Positions 1 through 7,936 of a stretch of DNA of 64,000 bases are shown here, in pieces; the first letter of the stretch is position 1, and every line of letters begins with the position of its first letter. The position numbers and the translations under genes are program-made. Source of the DNA: Deefgea salmonis (GTDB lineage: Bacteria > Pseudomonadota > Gammaproteobacteria > Burkholderiales > Chitinibacteraceae); NCBI RefSeq assembly GCF_020531905.1, contig NZ_JAJAWG010000002.1, positions 1 through 64,000 of the forward strand, read 5' to 3'. The notes beneath the pieces were generated by a model. It had not been told where the DNA came from. It did not search any database and saw only the letters and a program-made list of their open reading frames with translations.

Positions 1-18
1 AGGTCATTGCCAGACTCC
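1..18 (+). rRNA. rrf: 5S rRNA, 3' end only (partial)
   Basis: The first bases (AGGTCATTGCCAGACTC) match the conserved 3' end of proteobacterial 5S rRNA, where GCCAGAC/GCCAGGC pairs with the molecule's 5' end. A strong terminator follows at once, as expected at the end of an rRNA operon. Only the tail is in the window, so the identification rests on a short match. Confidence 0.7.
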
Positions 19-27
19 CCATACCAG

Positions 28-58
28 AAAGCCCGATTCGAAAGAGTCGGGCTTTTTG
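28..58 (+). terminator. Rho-independent terminator of the rRNA operon
   Basis: A 12-bp stem (28-39 with 44-55, one G-T wobble) is closed by a GAAA tetraloop, and its 3' arm runs into TTTTT. It directly follows the 5S rRNA tail. Confidence 0.85.
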
Positions 59-101
59 CTGTCCGGCGGTTATGCGCTGGAGGGCTATCGTAGATACCGA
101 T

Positions 102-152
102 GGGCCGTATTTGCTTCTGGCCCTTGCTGTATCAGCTACTGAGGAATATACC
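102..152. repeat. GGGTAT-family hairpin repeat, divergent copy
   Basis: The segment begins GGGCCGTAT and ends ATATACC, with the same total length (about 51 bp) as the better copies at 13909, 17948, 20167, 30907, 34342, 38340 and 45652. The interior differs. It lies 42 bp beyond the stop codon of the hydrate dehydratase gene. Confidence 0.4.
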
Positions 153-193
153 TACCATTATTGTTTGTTGCTAATCTTGTTCGAAAACTCGAT

Positions 194-1048
194 TTAACAA
201 TGTTCTTGGCTTAAGTTTAATTGTAGGTTGAGTTCTTCACGCACCAGTAAAAAGGTTTCGCTAGCGGTTAGGCCAATGCCATTGGGATGTTTTTTTCTCC
301 ATGAATCTGCTGCGCTACCGTGCAGATAGGCCGCGCAACAGCTTGCTTGGATTGCGCTTAGGCCTTGGGCTAATAGTGCGAGAACAATCCCGCTCAATAT
401 ATCACCCTGTCCGGCACTGCTCAGTGCTGAATTGCCACTCGTATTGATCCAGACTTCATGTTGATTGGCGATTAATGTATTGCTGCCTTTAAGAATGGTG
501 TGGCAACAAAAGTCTTTACTCAATGTTTTGACTGCTTGTTCGCGTTGAGCTTGTACTGCTTTTGTAGGGCACTGCAGCAGACGCGCAGCTTCAGCTGGAT
601 GAGGGGTGATGATTGTTTCTGCTGCTCTAGTGTGCAGTAGTGATTTAAACTCAGCTTCTTGTGCAATTAAGTTTAATGCATCAGCATCAAGCACTAAGGG
701 CAAGCTGCTCATTAAGGCGCTATGCAACAACTCGATTGCCTGCTTGGATTGCCCAAGGCCTGGGCCGATGAGTAAATGGCTTGGCTTTTGTTTTAGTAAT
801 TGATTCGCAGCGACAATCATCAATTCTGGCTGAGTTGGATCAACGAGTAATCGTTCATCTAATAAACCAACCCATATTTTTCCGGCCCCTAAATGCAGTG
901 CTGCACGTCCAGCCAGTAATGCAGCTCCAATCATTCCGGTTGCACCGCCGAGTATGGCAACGCTACCGTAGAGCCCCTTGTGGCTATCTATTGGTCGTAT
1001 TAATTGCTGGAGCGCGGGGAGTAGGTCAGAACTGGGTCGAATAGTCAT
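194..1048 (-). CDS. nnrD: ADP/ATP-dependent NAD(P)H-hydrate dehydratase
   Basis: This 284-residue protein is a YjeF C-terminal (carbohydrate kinase-like) domain. The family repairs NADHX/NADPHX, the hydrated damage products of NAD(P)H, using ADP or ATP in the cytosol. Visible signatures are an N-terminal KGxxGxVxxxGG segment, a DADAL motif and a GQGDILSG nucleotide-binding motif near residue 215. The NnrE epimerase domain found in E. coli YjeF is absent, so this is the stand-alone form. Its ATG overlaps the stop codon of the upstream PilZ gene by one base, implying co-transcription with the two genes before it. Confidence 0.93.
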   Translation of the reverse strand: MTIRPSSDLLPALQQLIRPIDSHKGLYGSVAILGGATGMIGAALLAGRAALHLGAGKIWVGLLDERLLVDPTQPELMIVAANQLLKQKPSHLLIGPGLGQSKQAIELLHSALMSSLPLVLDADALNLIAQEAEFKSLLHTRAAETIITPHPAEAARLLQCPTKAVQAQREQAVKTLSKDFCCHTILKGSNTLIANQHEVWINTSGNSALSSAGQGDILSGIVLALLAQGLSAIQASCCAAYLHGSAADSWRKKHPNGIGLTASETFLLVREELNLQLNLSQEHC

Positions 1049-1791
1049 TATTCTCGCGCTAAACGTTTACGTTCAACATGGTTTATGTAGCGCTGTACTA
1101 AGGTTTGTCCTGGACCGGATAGATTAATAAAGCGACAACCACTGCGAATGGTGCGGATGCCATTCTTCATCATCAATTCATTACTAGTGCATATTTCAAT
1201 ATCTGCAGTAATTAGCCCTACCTGTGGCAACTCAATACGACAATTGTGCAAAATACTGCCGATGTCGAGTGAAATGTCGGTAACAAAACCGAGTAGGCCA
1301 ATGCCACCAAGACTGATATCTGACATTGAAATCTCGACATCACCACCTTGCTGTAGAGGGATAAGGCAAGATAATGGGGTTGATAATGGAATAGATAGTC
1401 GGTAAAAATCTCTTCTTTGTAAACTCAGCATTTGCTTTGGAAATAAACAAACAATGGCGGCTTGCTCATTAATCAGTGTGGCCGTACTTACGATTAAATC
1501 AAATTGGTAATGAATACTATTGATGTGCGCAACACAGCATATTGTTTTTGCTGAAACTAGACGCTGGTTTAACTCGGCATCGCGGCCAAGGTCAAAAATT
1601 AAATTGTTCTGATCCACTTGCAGTAGTGCGCTTAAAATAAACACATCATGTTGTTGATTTGCATAGAGGCAAAGCAATTCAGGCTTTTTAGCGAGGCGAG
1701 TTAATATAAGAAAAATTTCATCTGCATCATGAACTAAATAAGGGCTAGGATCTTTGAGTCGAATTGGCGTTAACGAGGAATTGTTAGCCAT
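1048..1791 (-). CDS. ycgR: YcgR-like flagellar brake / PilZ c-di-GMP receptor
   Basis: The 247-residue protein has an N-terminal YcgR-type domain (about 1-120) followed by a PilZ domain. The c-di-GMP-binding signatures are both present: RRDFYRL near residue 126 (RxxxR) and DISLGGIGL near 157 (DxSxxG). In enterobacteria YcgR slows the flagellar motor when c-di-GMP is high. Its target here could equally be pilus-based motility. An AGGA Shine-Dalgarno lies 8 bases before the ATG. The gene sits between a nucleotidyltransferase-like gene and nnrD in a compact minus-strand operon, so its partners do not reveal its job. Confidence 0.85.
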   Translation of the reverse strand: MANNSSLTPIRLKDPSPYLVHDADEIFLILTRLAKKPELLCLYANQQHDVFILSALLQVDQNNLIFDLGRDAELNQRLVSAKTICCVAHINSIHYQFDLIVSTATLINEQAAIVCLFPKQMLSLQRRDFYRLSIPLSTPLSCLIPLQQGGDVEISMSDISLGGIGLLGFVTDISLDIGSILHNCRIELPQVGLITADIEICTSNELMMKNGIRTIRSGCRFINLSGPGQTLVQRYINHVERKRLARE

Positions 1792-1800
1792 AAAATAATC

Positions 1801-2409
1801 CTATTCTTCTGATGCAAGAATGTATGTCGATTTACAGTTTGCAATCAGCTGTTGAAGTTGTCGGTAGTTGGCGCGCTCATGTTTTTTTGCGTATTGATGA
1901 CGAGCGACACTGGGTAATATTTGTAAATGTACTTCTGTTTGATCAAACCAAAAAGCAATTGTTGGCGAATCGGTCTGGCGATATTGCGTCTTTCTCTCTT
2001 TACTTGAATAGTCTATTTGTTGATTTAATAAAAAAATTTCAATTACTTTTGGATCGTCAGAATAAACCAAAAGATTGATGTCGGAATGCTGATTGGCATT
2101 GCCCTTGAGTACCGAGCCAATTAGATAGGGCTCAAATTGCTGGAAAAAATCCATTAAAGCCAAGGATTTTTGACGTAGTTGAAGTAAATCTTCGTCAAAA
2201 TCGGGACTAAATAAGTGCTGATAATGCGCCATTTCGGCCTCTATTTCAACTGTGCAAGCGCCCACCTCTTTGCTGGATAAGCCTAATTCAAGACAGGCTT
2301 GACGACGTGCTTGATCTAAATTTTTGGCGTGACCCGCGTGGATTAATTGTGCCGCACGTTGGGCAATTTTGTCGCGTTGGGAAGATATTAATGTCGTTGT
2401 GATAGACAT
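1801..2409 (-). CDS. Nucleotidyltransferase-fold protein with altered active site
   Basis: The 202-residue protein has a helical N-terminal half (to about 90) and a C-terminal MNT-like nucleotidyltransferase motif, GSVLKGNANQHSDINLLVY. In active members this reads GSxxxG...SDxD; here the second aspartate is Asn (SDIN). The usual third carboxylate position also appears changed (EVHLQI). It may be a non-catalytic regulator or have a different chemistry. The start has an AAGGA ribosome site 8 bases upstream. It is first in the operon with the PilZ and nnrD genes, with a 9-bp gap to the PilZ gene. Confidence 0.6.
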   Translation of the reverse strand: MSITTTLISSQRDKIAQRAAQLIHAGHAKNLDQARRQACLELGLSSKEVGACTVEIEAEMAHYQHLFSPDFDEDLLQLRQKSLALMDFFQQFEPYLIGSVLKGNANQHSDINLLVYSDDPKVIEIFLLNQQIDYSSKERKTQYRQTDSPTIAFWFDQTEVHLQILPSVARHQYAKKHERANYRQLQQLIANCKSTYILASEE

Positions 2410-2509
2410 ACCGTCTTTCCTTGTAGCACGAGTTCAAGGGAGAGTAGAGTAATGCATCAATACATTATTATGGCAGGACAATGCTCTAACAACAGCATAA
2501 TTTATACAC

Positions 2510-2571
2510 CTATGTATATCGATAAAGCCTAATCTAGACTTGGCTTCTAGCGATATACATAGAATTTTTTT
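2510..2571. repeat. Long dyad with T-run between PBP1A and nucleotidyltransferase genes
   Basis: CTATGTATATCG (2510-2521) is perfectly repeated in inverted form at 2551-2562, with an inner AAGCC/GGCTT pair. The right side is followed by AATTTTTTT. Read rightward it looks like a terminator, but both neighbouring genes run leftward. It could therefore be an operator, a foldback repeat or a terminator against antisense transcription. Confidence 0.5.
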
Positions 2572-2662
2572 GAGGATTAAATATTCCAAACTGCAGTGAT
2601 TTAACGTGACTGATTATTATCAGTTGATCGGTGTTCACTGCTTATATTTCGTAATGTTGGTA

Positions 2663-4960
2663 CTAAAATAATTGCTCTTTAATTTCATCAATTGGGGCGA
2701 CTTCAGTTTCACTGCCGCCACTTAAGCCAAGCTGTGGATTGGTCGATTGAAACTCTTGATAAAAATACTCGGTGATCGGGCCGCGCTCAGTATCACTAGT
2801 ACGGCTAGTGACGCCATCGGGCATCACCCACGGCGACTCAGGAATATCTTTGAGTGCTTTACCCATGAAATTCACCCAAATAGGCAGTGCCGCTCCCCCA
2901 CCGGTTTCGCGCGCACCAAGTGATTTGGGTTGATCAAAGCCAATCCAAGTAATGGTGACGAGCTGAGCTTGGTAGCCCGCAAACCAAGCATCATAGGCAT
3001 CATTGGTGGTGCCTGTTTTGCCGGCTAAATCATTGCGGCCGAGCACTTTTGCTTTCGTCGCCGTACCCATTTTGATCACATCCCCCATCATTGAATTCAT
3101 GATAAAGGCGTTTCGTGCATCCAGCGTGCGCGGTGCATTTTTGCCGGCAACTTCGGGCTGTGTTTGCGCTAGCACTTTGCCGCGCGCATCTTCAATACGA
3201 TCAATAAAATATGAACGAACACGATAGCCTGTATTGGCAAACACCGAATAGCCTTCTGCCAATTGCAATGGTGTGACGCTGCCGGCTCCGAGCGCCATGG
3301 TGAGATAGGCGGGGTGTTGTTTCGGGTCAAAACCAAAGCGAGTCAGATGCTGTTGCGCATAGTCAGCGCCAATCGCTTGCAAGATGCGTACAGACACTAA
3401 GTTCGTCGATAGTGTTAACGCTTTACGCACCGAGGTCATGCCTCTAAAACGACCATCGTAATTCTTCGGCTCCCAGCGTTGCCCACCGACTTCAATCACT
3501 AGAGGTGCATCATTGATCATGGTCGCAGGAGTGACGCCACGTTCCAGGCTGGCTGAGTACACAAAAGGTTTAAAGCTCGAACCAGGCTGACGCCATGCTT
3601 GGGTCACATGATTAAAATTGTTGTGATTAAAATCAAAACCACCGACTAATGCTCGAATAGCGCCGCTTTGTGGGTCCATTGCGACAATGGCACCTTCGAC
3701 GTCGGGTAGTTGTTTAATCGCCCAGCCTTTTTCTGTGGCATTGACACGAATGATGGCGCCTGGCCGAATTCGGTTGGCGGGGGTATTTTTGTCAGATAGA
3801 GCACTACGTGCAAAGCGTAAACCCTCGCCTTGGATGGTGATTTTTTCGCCACCTTGTAAGTAGGCGTTGACTTCTTTGCTATTACTGCTCAATACAACGG
3901 CGGGACGTAAGTCATCCGCTTCTTTGATATTGTTGAGTGCTTCATCGAGCTGTTCATCAATTTGATTTGCCAAAAGTGCAGCATCAATAAAGCCTTCTGG
4001 GCCTCTATAGCCGTGACGATTGTCGTAATCGAGAATACCGTTACGTAATGCACTATAAGCATCGTTTTGTGCCTGGCTATTAATCGTCGTAAAAACTTGA
4101 AAGCCTTGTGTGTAGGTCGCTTCTTGGTATTTTTTAAACATCATTTGCCGTACCATTTCCGCTACATATTCAGCGTGCACAGGAAATTGTTGGCTATTTC
4201 GACTAAAAACTAATCGCTCGGTCTGCGCCGCCTTATATTGGGCTGCATCGATAAAATTGAGTTCAGCCATTCTGCGTAATACATACATTTGGCGTAATGT
4301 TGCGCGCTTGGGATTTACAATCGGATTGTAAGCTGATGGTGCTTTGGGTAACCCCGCCAACATAGCAAACTCAGCAACAGTGAGGTCTTTGAGGTTTTTA
4401 CCAAAGTAAGTTTGCGCTGCTGAAGAAAAACCGTAAGCGCGTTGGCCTAGATAGATTTGATTAATGTAAAGTTCTAAGATCTGATCTTTTGATAGATTGT
4501 GTTCAATTTTGAATGCAAGCAGCGCTTCATTGAATTTACGTGTGTAAGTTTTTTCATTGGATAGATAGAAGTTTTTAGCGACCTGCATCGTGATTGTACT
4601 TGCGCCAGACTGTGAATGGCCTGAAAGCACATTGCCAACAATGGCACGTAGCACCCCGAGATAATCAATCCCGCCATGCTGATAAAAACGTTCATCTTCT
4701 GCCGCAAGTAGCGCGTTAATCATCATTGGTGGCACTTGATTGATGGGAACAAACGCACGTCGTTCTTCACCAAACTCACCAATTAAAACCTTATCTTCGC
4801 TGAAAATGCGCAATGGAATTTTGGGTTTATAGTCCGTCAGAGCATTGAGCGGAGGCAGCTTTGGATAGGTCACAATGACCGCTAAAGCCGCTAAACTTAT
4901 GCCGATAATTGTAATTCCAAAGGAAAGTACCAGCAGGGAAATAATTATTTTTTTTGCCAT
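2663..4960 (-). CDS. mrcA: Penicillin-binding protein 1A (bifunctional peptidoglycan synthase)
   Basis: The 765-residue class A PBP polymerises lipid II and cross-links peptides in the periplasm. An N-terminal membrane helix (about 7-29) anchors it. The glycosyltransferase motif EDERFYQHGG falls near residue 92. The transpeptidase domain shows SSFK (catalytic Ser461), STN and KTGTT motifs. Length is typical of PBP1A, including the OB-like insert between the domains. It is divergent from pilM across about 140 bp, the classic ponA-pilM arrangement of beta- and gammaproteobacteria. Confidence 0.95.
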   Translation of the reverse strand: MAKKIIISLLVLSFGITIIGISLAALAVIVTYPKLPPLNALTDYKPKIPLRIFSEDKVLIGEFGEERRAFVPINQVPPMMINALLAAEDERFYQHGGIDYLGVLRAIVGNVLSGHSQSGASTITMQVAKNFYLSNEKTYTRKFNEALLAFKIEHNLSKDQILELYINQIYLGQRAYGFSSAAQTYFGKNLKDLTVAEFAMLAGLPKAPSAYNPIVNPKRATLRQMYVLRRMAELNFIDAAQYKAAQTERLVFSRNSQQFPVHAEYVAEMVRQMMFKKYQEATYTQGFQVFTTINSQAQNDAYSALRNGILDYDNRHGYRGPEGFIDAALLANQIDEQLDEALNNIKEADDLRPAVVLSSNSKEVNAYLQGGEKITIQGEGLRFARSALSDKNTPANRIRPGAIIRVNATEKGWAIKQLPDVEGAIVAMDPQSGAIRALVGGFDFNHNNFNHVTQAWRQPGSSFKPFVYSASLERGVTPATMINDAPLVIEVGGQRWEPKNYDGRFRGMTSVRKALTLSTNLVSVRILQAIGADYAQQHLTRFGFDPKQHPAYLTMALGAGSVTPLQLAEGYSVFANTGYRVRSYFIDRIEDARGKVLAQTQPEVAGKNAPRTLDARNAFIMNSMMGDVIKMGTATKAKVLGRNDLAGKTGTTNDAYDAWFAGYQAQLVTITWIGFDQPKSLGARETGGGAALPIWVNFMGKALKDIPESPWVMPDGVTSRTSDTERGPITEYFYQEFQSTNPQLGLSGGSETEVAPIDEIKEQLF

Positions 4961-5103
4961 GAGTATGAATCTATTATTCAGTGAGTGGTAATTTACGGGT
5001 TTTGTACTGATGTTGCAAAAAAAGAGATAAAGGGTCAGCTTACTTTACAGGAGTAAGGTGTCACTGATAGGATTTTTTACCAATTACAATAGGGAATATT
5101 GCG

Positions 5104-6177
5104 TTGAACCTCGATTTTCTTAAACCGAAAGCACCACCGCTTATCGGTCTAGACATCAGCTCTTCTGCCGTAAAGATGGTCGAGCTGAGTCAAGCGGGGC
5201 GCAATTTTAGCCTTGAGCGCTATGTTATTGAGCCCTTACCTAAAGATGCGGTGACTGATAATAATATCGTGAATTCCGAGGCTGTGGCACTTGCGATTCG
5301 AAATGCTTGGCGGCGGATGGGGAGCAAGGTTAAAAATGTTGCGGCAGCGTTGCCAGCCTCAGCAGTTATTACAAAAAAGATTTTAGTACAAGCGGGCATG
5401 AGTGAACGAGAGCTAGAAAGCCAAGTTGAGACAGAGGCCAATCAATACATTCCATTTTCATTAGACGAAGTTAATCTAGATTTTCAAGTGCTTGGCATTG
5501 CCGCAAATAATCCAGATGAAGTAGATGTCTTGATTGCAGCTGCGAAGAAAGACAAGGTCGATGAGCGCGTAGCGGCAATTGAAGATGCGGGCTTAAAGGC
5601 TGTAGTGTTGGATGTTGAATCGTATGCAACACAAGCGGCATTTGAGTTGATGCGTCCACAATTACCCAATGGTGGAGAAAACCAAATCGTTGCGGTGGTT
5701 GATATTGGCTCAACGGCGATGCATATGAATATTTTTAAAGATGGCCAGTCAATCTATAGCCGTGATCAAGGCTATGCAGGCAATCAATTAACACAAGAAA
5801 TCCAAAGAAAATTCAATATGTCGGCCGAGGAGGCCGAGCAAGCCAAGCGACAAGGTGGTTTACCTGATAATTACGAGCCAGATGTACTGCAGCCATTTAT
5901 GGATACGATGGCGCTTGAAATTTCTCGCTCGTTGCAGTTTTTTTACACATCAAGTAATTACAACGCGGTGGATCATATTCTTTTGGCGGGCGGGTGCAGT
6001 GTGATTCATGGCCTCGATGAAGCCGTTTCAAGTCGTACTCAAGTCGCAAGTACTATGCGAGCAAACCCATTTTTTAGTATGTCAACTGGCAAGGTAAAAG
6101 GTAAGCAAATTCAGCTGGATGCGCCTTCATTGCTAATTGCCTGTGGTTTGGCTATGCGGAGGTTTGACCCAGTATGA
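5104..6177 (+). CDS. pilM: Type IV pilus inner-membrane platform protein PilM
   Basis: This 357-residue actin-like ATPase-fold protein sits on the cytoplasmic face of the pilus machine and binds the N-terminus of PilN. The N-terminal LIGLDISSSAVKMVEL segment is the family's phosphate-binding strand, and VAVVDIGSTAMHMNIF is the second one. The start is TTG, supported by AGGGA about 9 bases upstream; this matches the usual PilM N-terminus. It is the first gene of pilMNOPQ and its end overlaps pilN by 4 bases. Confidence 0.95.
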   Translation: MNLDFLKPKAPPLIGLDISSSAVKMVELSQAGRNFSLERYVIEPLPKDAVTDNNIVNSEAVALAIRNAWRRMGSKVKNVAAALPASAVITKKILVQAGMSERELESQVETEANQYIPFSLDEVNLDFQVLGIAANNPDEVDVLIAAAKKDKVDERVAAIEDAGLKAVVLDVESYATQAAFELMRPQLPNGGENQIVAVVDIGSTAMHMNIFKDGQSIYSRDQGYAGNQLTQEIQRKFNMSAEEAEQAKRQGGLPDNYEPDVLQPFMDTMALEISRSLQFFYTSSNYNAVDHILLAGGCSVIHGLDEAVSSRTQVASTMRANPFFSMSTGKVKGKQIQLDAPSLLIACGLAMRRFDPV

Positions 6178-6764
6178 TTCGGATTAATTTATTGCCTCAT
6201 CGTGAACAAAAGCGAGTGGCGCGGCAACGGCAATATGTGTCAATGCTCGTTATGTCTTTCTTGTTGGCGGTGGGGGTGGTGCTGGCTGGTTATATGTTGC
6301 TTTCGGCAAAAGTGGATATTCAAAATGGGCGTAATCATTTTTTGACTGAAGAAAATGCCAAGCTTGATCGAGAGATCGCTGAAATTGATAAATTAAAAAC
6401 AGAAAAACAAGCGTTGCTTGATCGCAAAAAAATTGTTGAGCGTTTGCAATCGAATCGGACAGAAACGGTTCATTTACTTGACCAATTAACACGGCAAGTG
6501 CCTGAAGGCGTATACCTAAAAGAAGTAAAGCAAACCAATGAGCAATTGGTGCTAACAGGTTATGCGCAATCGAATGCGCGTGTTTCCACATTAATGCGTA
6601 ATCTGAATGACTCTCCTATTTTTGAACAGCCGCTATTGATCGAAGTAAAATCTGCTTCGATTGGTAATCAGCGACTATCCGATTTCACATTAAATATAAA
6701 ATTAACACGTGTTGATGAGCCTGCAGAAAGTGCCGCCAGTTCAGTGAAGAGAGGCCAGCAATGA
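6174..6764 (+). CDS. pilN: Type IV pilus assembly protein PilN
   Basis: This 196-residue bitopic protein begins MIRINLLPHRE, the short cytoplasmic motif that docks in PilM. One membrane helix (about 22-44) follows, then a coiled coil (about 50-90) and a periplasmic ferredoxin-like domain that pairs with PilO. Overlap with both pilM and pilO (ATGA-type junctions) shows translational coupling in the alignment sub-complex operon. Confidence 0.95.
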   Translation: MIRINLLPHREQKRVARQRQYVSMLVMSFLLAVGVVLAGYMLLSAKVDIQNGRNHFLTEENAKLDREIAEIDKLKTEKQALLDRKKIVERLQSNRTETVHLLDQLTRQVPEGVYLKEVKQTNEQLVLTGYAQSNARVSTLMRNLNDSPIFEQPLLIEVKSASIGNQRLSDFTLNIKLTRVDEPAESAASSVKRGQQ

Positions 6765-7390
6765 CATTGGATGATTTAAGAAATTTAGATCCAAAAGATG
6801 CAGGAAATTGGCCAATACAGGCTCAATTAGGCTCATTAATTGTTGTATTGGTTTTGACTATTGCAGCAGGCTACTTTTATGTTTGGAGTGCGCAAGTCGA
6901 AGAGCTCGATGCAGGTCAGGCCACAGAAATTCAATTAAAGACTGAGTTTATTGATAAGAAAAAGCGAGCGATTAATCTCGCTGAATACAAACAACAGCTG
7001 TTAGAAATACAACAATCGTTTGGTGCTTTGCTTAAGCAATTGCCAAATCGCTCTGAAATGGAAACATTACTCACTGAAATCAATCAAGCCGGTGTGGGAC
7101 GTGGTTTATTATTTGAATTATTTAAACCCGGTCTTGAAGTAAAAACTGCAGAGTTTGTTGAGGCACCGATTTCAATTAAAGTCACCGGTAGTTATCATGA
7201 TTTGGCTGCATTTGTGAGTGATGTTGCGCAGTTGTCACGGATTGTTATTTTAAGTGATATAAAATTAACGAGTTCAAAAGATCAGTTACTAACCATGGAA
7301 GCGACAATTAAAACCTATCGCGCATTGGATGAGGCTGAATTACAGGCGATTCGTCAAGCAGAAGCTGAAGCGCGTAAAAAGAAAAAATAA
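6761..7390 (+). CDS. pilO: Type IV pilus assembly protein PilO
   Basis: This 209-residue inner-membrane protein has a short cytoplasmic tail, a membrane helix near residues 26-46, a coiled coil and a periplasmic ferredoxin-like domain. The family forms PilN/PilO heterodimers that link the motor platform to PilP and the secretin. It overlaps pilN by 4 bases and is followed after 21 bp by pilP. The C-terminus ends in a lysine-rich tail. Confidence 0.95.
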   Translation: MTLDDLRNLDPKDAGNWPIQAQLGSLIVVLVLTIAAGYFYVWSAQVEELDAGQATEIQLKTEFIDKKKRAINLAEYKQQLLEIQQSFGALLKQLPNRSEMETLLTEINQAGVGRGLLFELFKPGLEVKTAEFVEAPISIKVTGSYHDLAAFVSDVAQLSRIVILSDIKLTSSKDQLLTMEATIKTYRALDEAELQAIRQAEAEARKKKK

Positions 7391-7411
7391 AGGTCTATCG
7401 GAGAAAATATT

Positions 7412-7936
7412 GTGAAAAGATGGCTCCTTTATGTATTGCTGCTCACTGGATTAACCGGTTGTTTTGGCGATGAACATAGTGATTTAAAAGAATGGATGGT
7501 GGAACAATCTAAAGGTTTACGTGGGAAAATAGAGCCTTTGCCCGAGGCAAAGGTGTATGTTGCATTTCCCTACGAAGCTTTTGAAATTGCTGATCCATTC
7601 CGAACTAGTAAAATGGAATTGGCTAAAAAAACCAACGGCAGTGGTCTAGCGCCAAATATGAATCGAGTCAAAGAGGTCTTAGAAAATTACGACCTTGAAA
7701 AACTACGCATGGTTGGTACTTTGCAACAAGGTGCTGCAGTACAAGCACTTATTCGTGCGCCTGATGGTAATTTGTACCGAGTTAAGCAAGGTAGTTATAT
7801 GGGGCAAAACTTTGGCATGGTTGCTAAAGTCTCTGAAACTGAAATTACCTTAAAAGAAATTGTTGAAGACAGTGGTGGCGATTGGGTTGAACGCACGACG
7901 GTCTTGGGCTTGGATGATGCGGAGCAGAAAAAATGA
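7412..7936 (+). CDS. pilP: Type IV pilus lipoprotein PilP
   Basis: This 174-residue inner-membrane lipoprotein connects PilN/PilO to the secretin PilQ. The signal peptide ends in a lipobox, LTGC, placing the lipidated cysteine at residue 17. A HR/PilP beta domain fills the C-terminal half. The start is GTG with a GGAG ribosome site about 9 bases upstream. The stop overlaps the pilQ start (ATGA). Confidence 0.94.
   Translation: MKRWLLYVLLLTGLTGCFGDEHSDLKEWMVEQSKGLRGKIEPLPEAKVYVAFPYEAFEIADPFRTSKMELAKKTNGSGLAPNMNRVKEVLENYDLEKLRMVGTLQQGAAVQALIRAPDGNLYRVKQGSYMGQNFGMVAKVSETEITLKEIVEDSGGDWVERTTVLGLDDAEQKK

Noticed and set aside
1-26. Possible tRNA 3' end (CCATACCA)
   Set aside because: The preceding bases lack a T-loop (TTCRA) and acceptor pairing, whereas AGGTCATTGCCAGAC matches the 5S rRNA 3' end.
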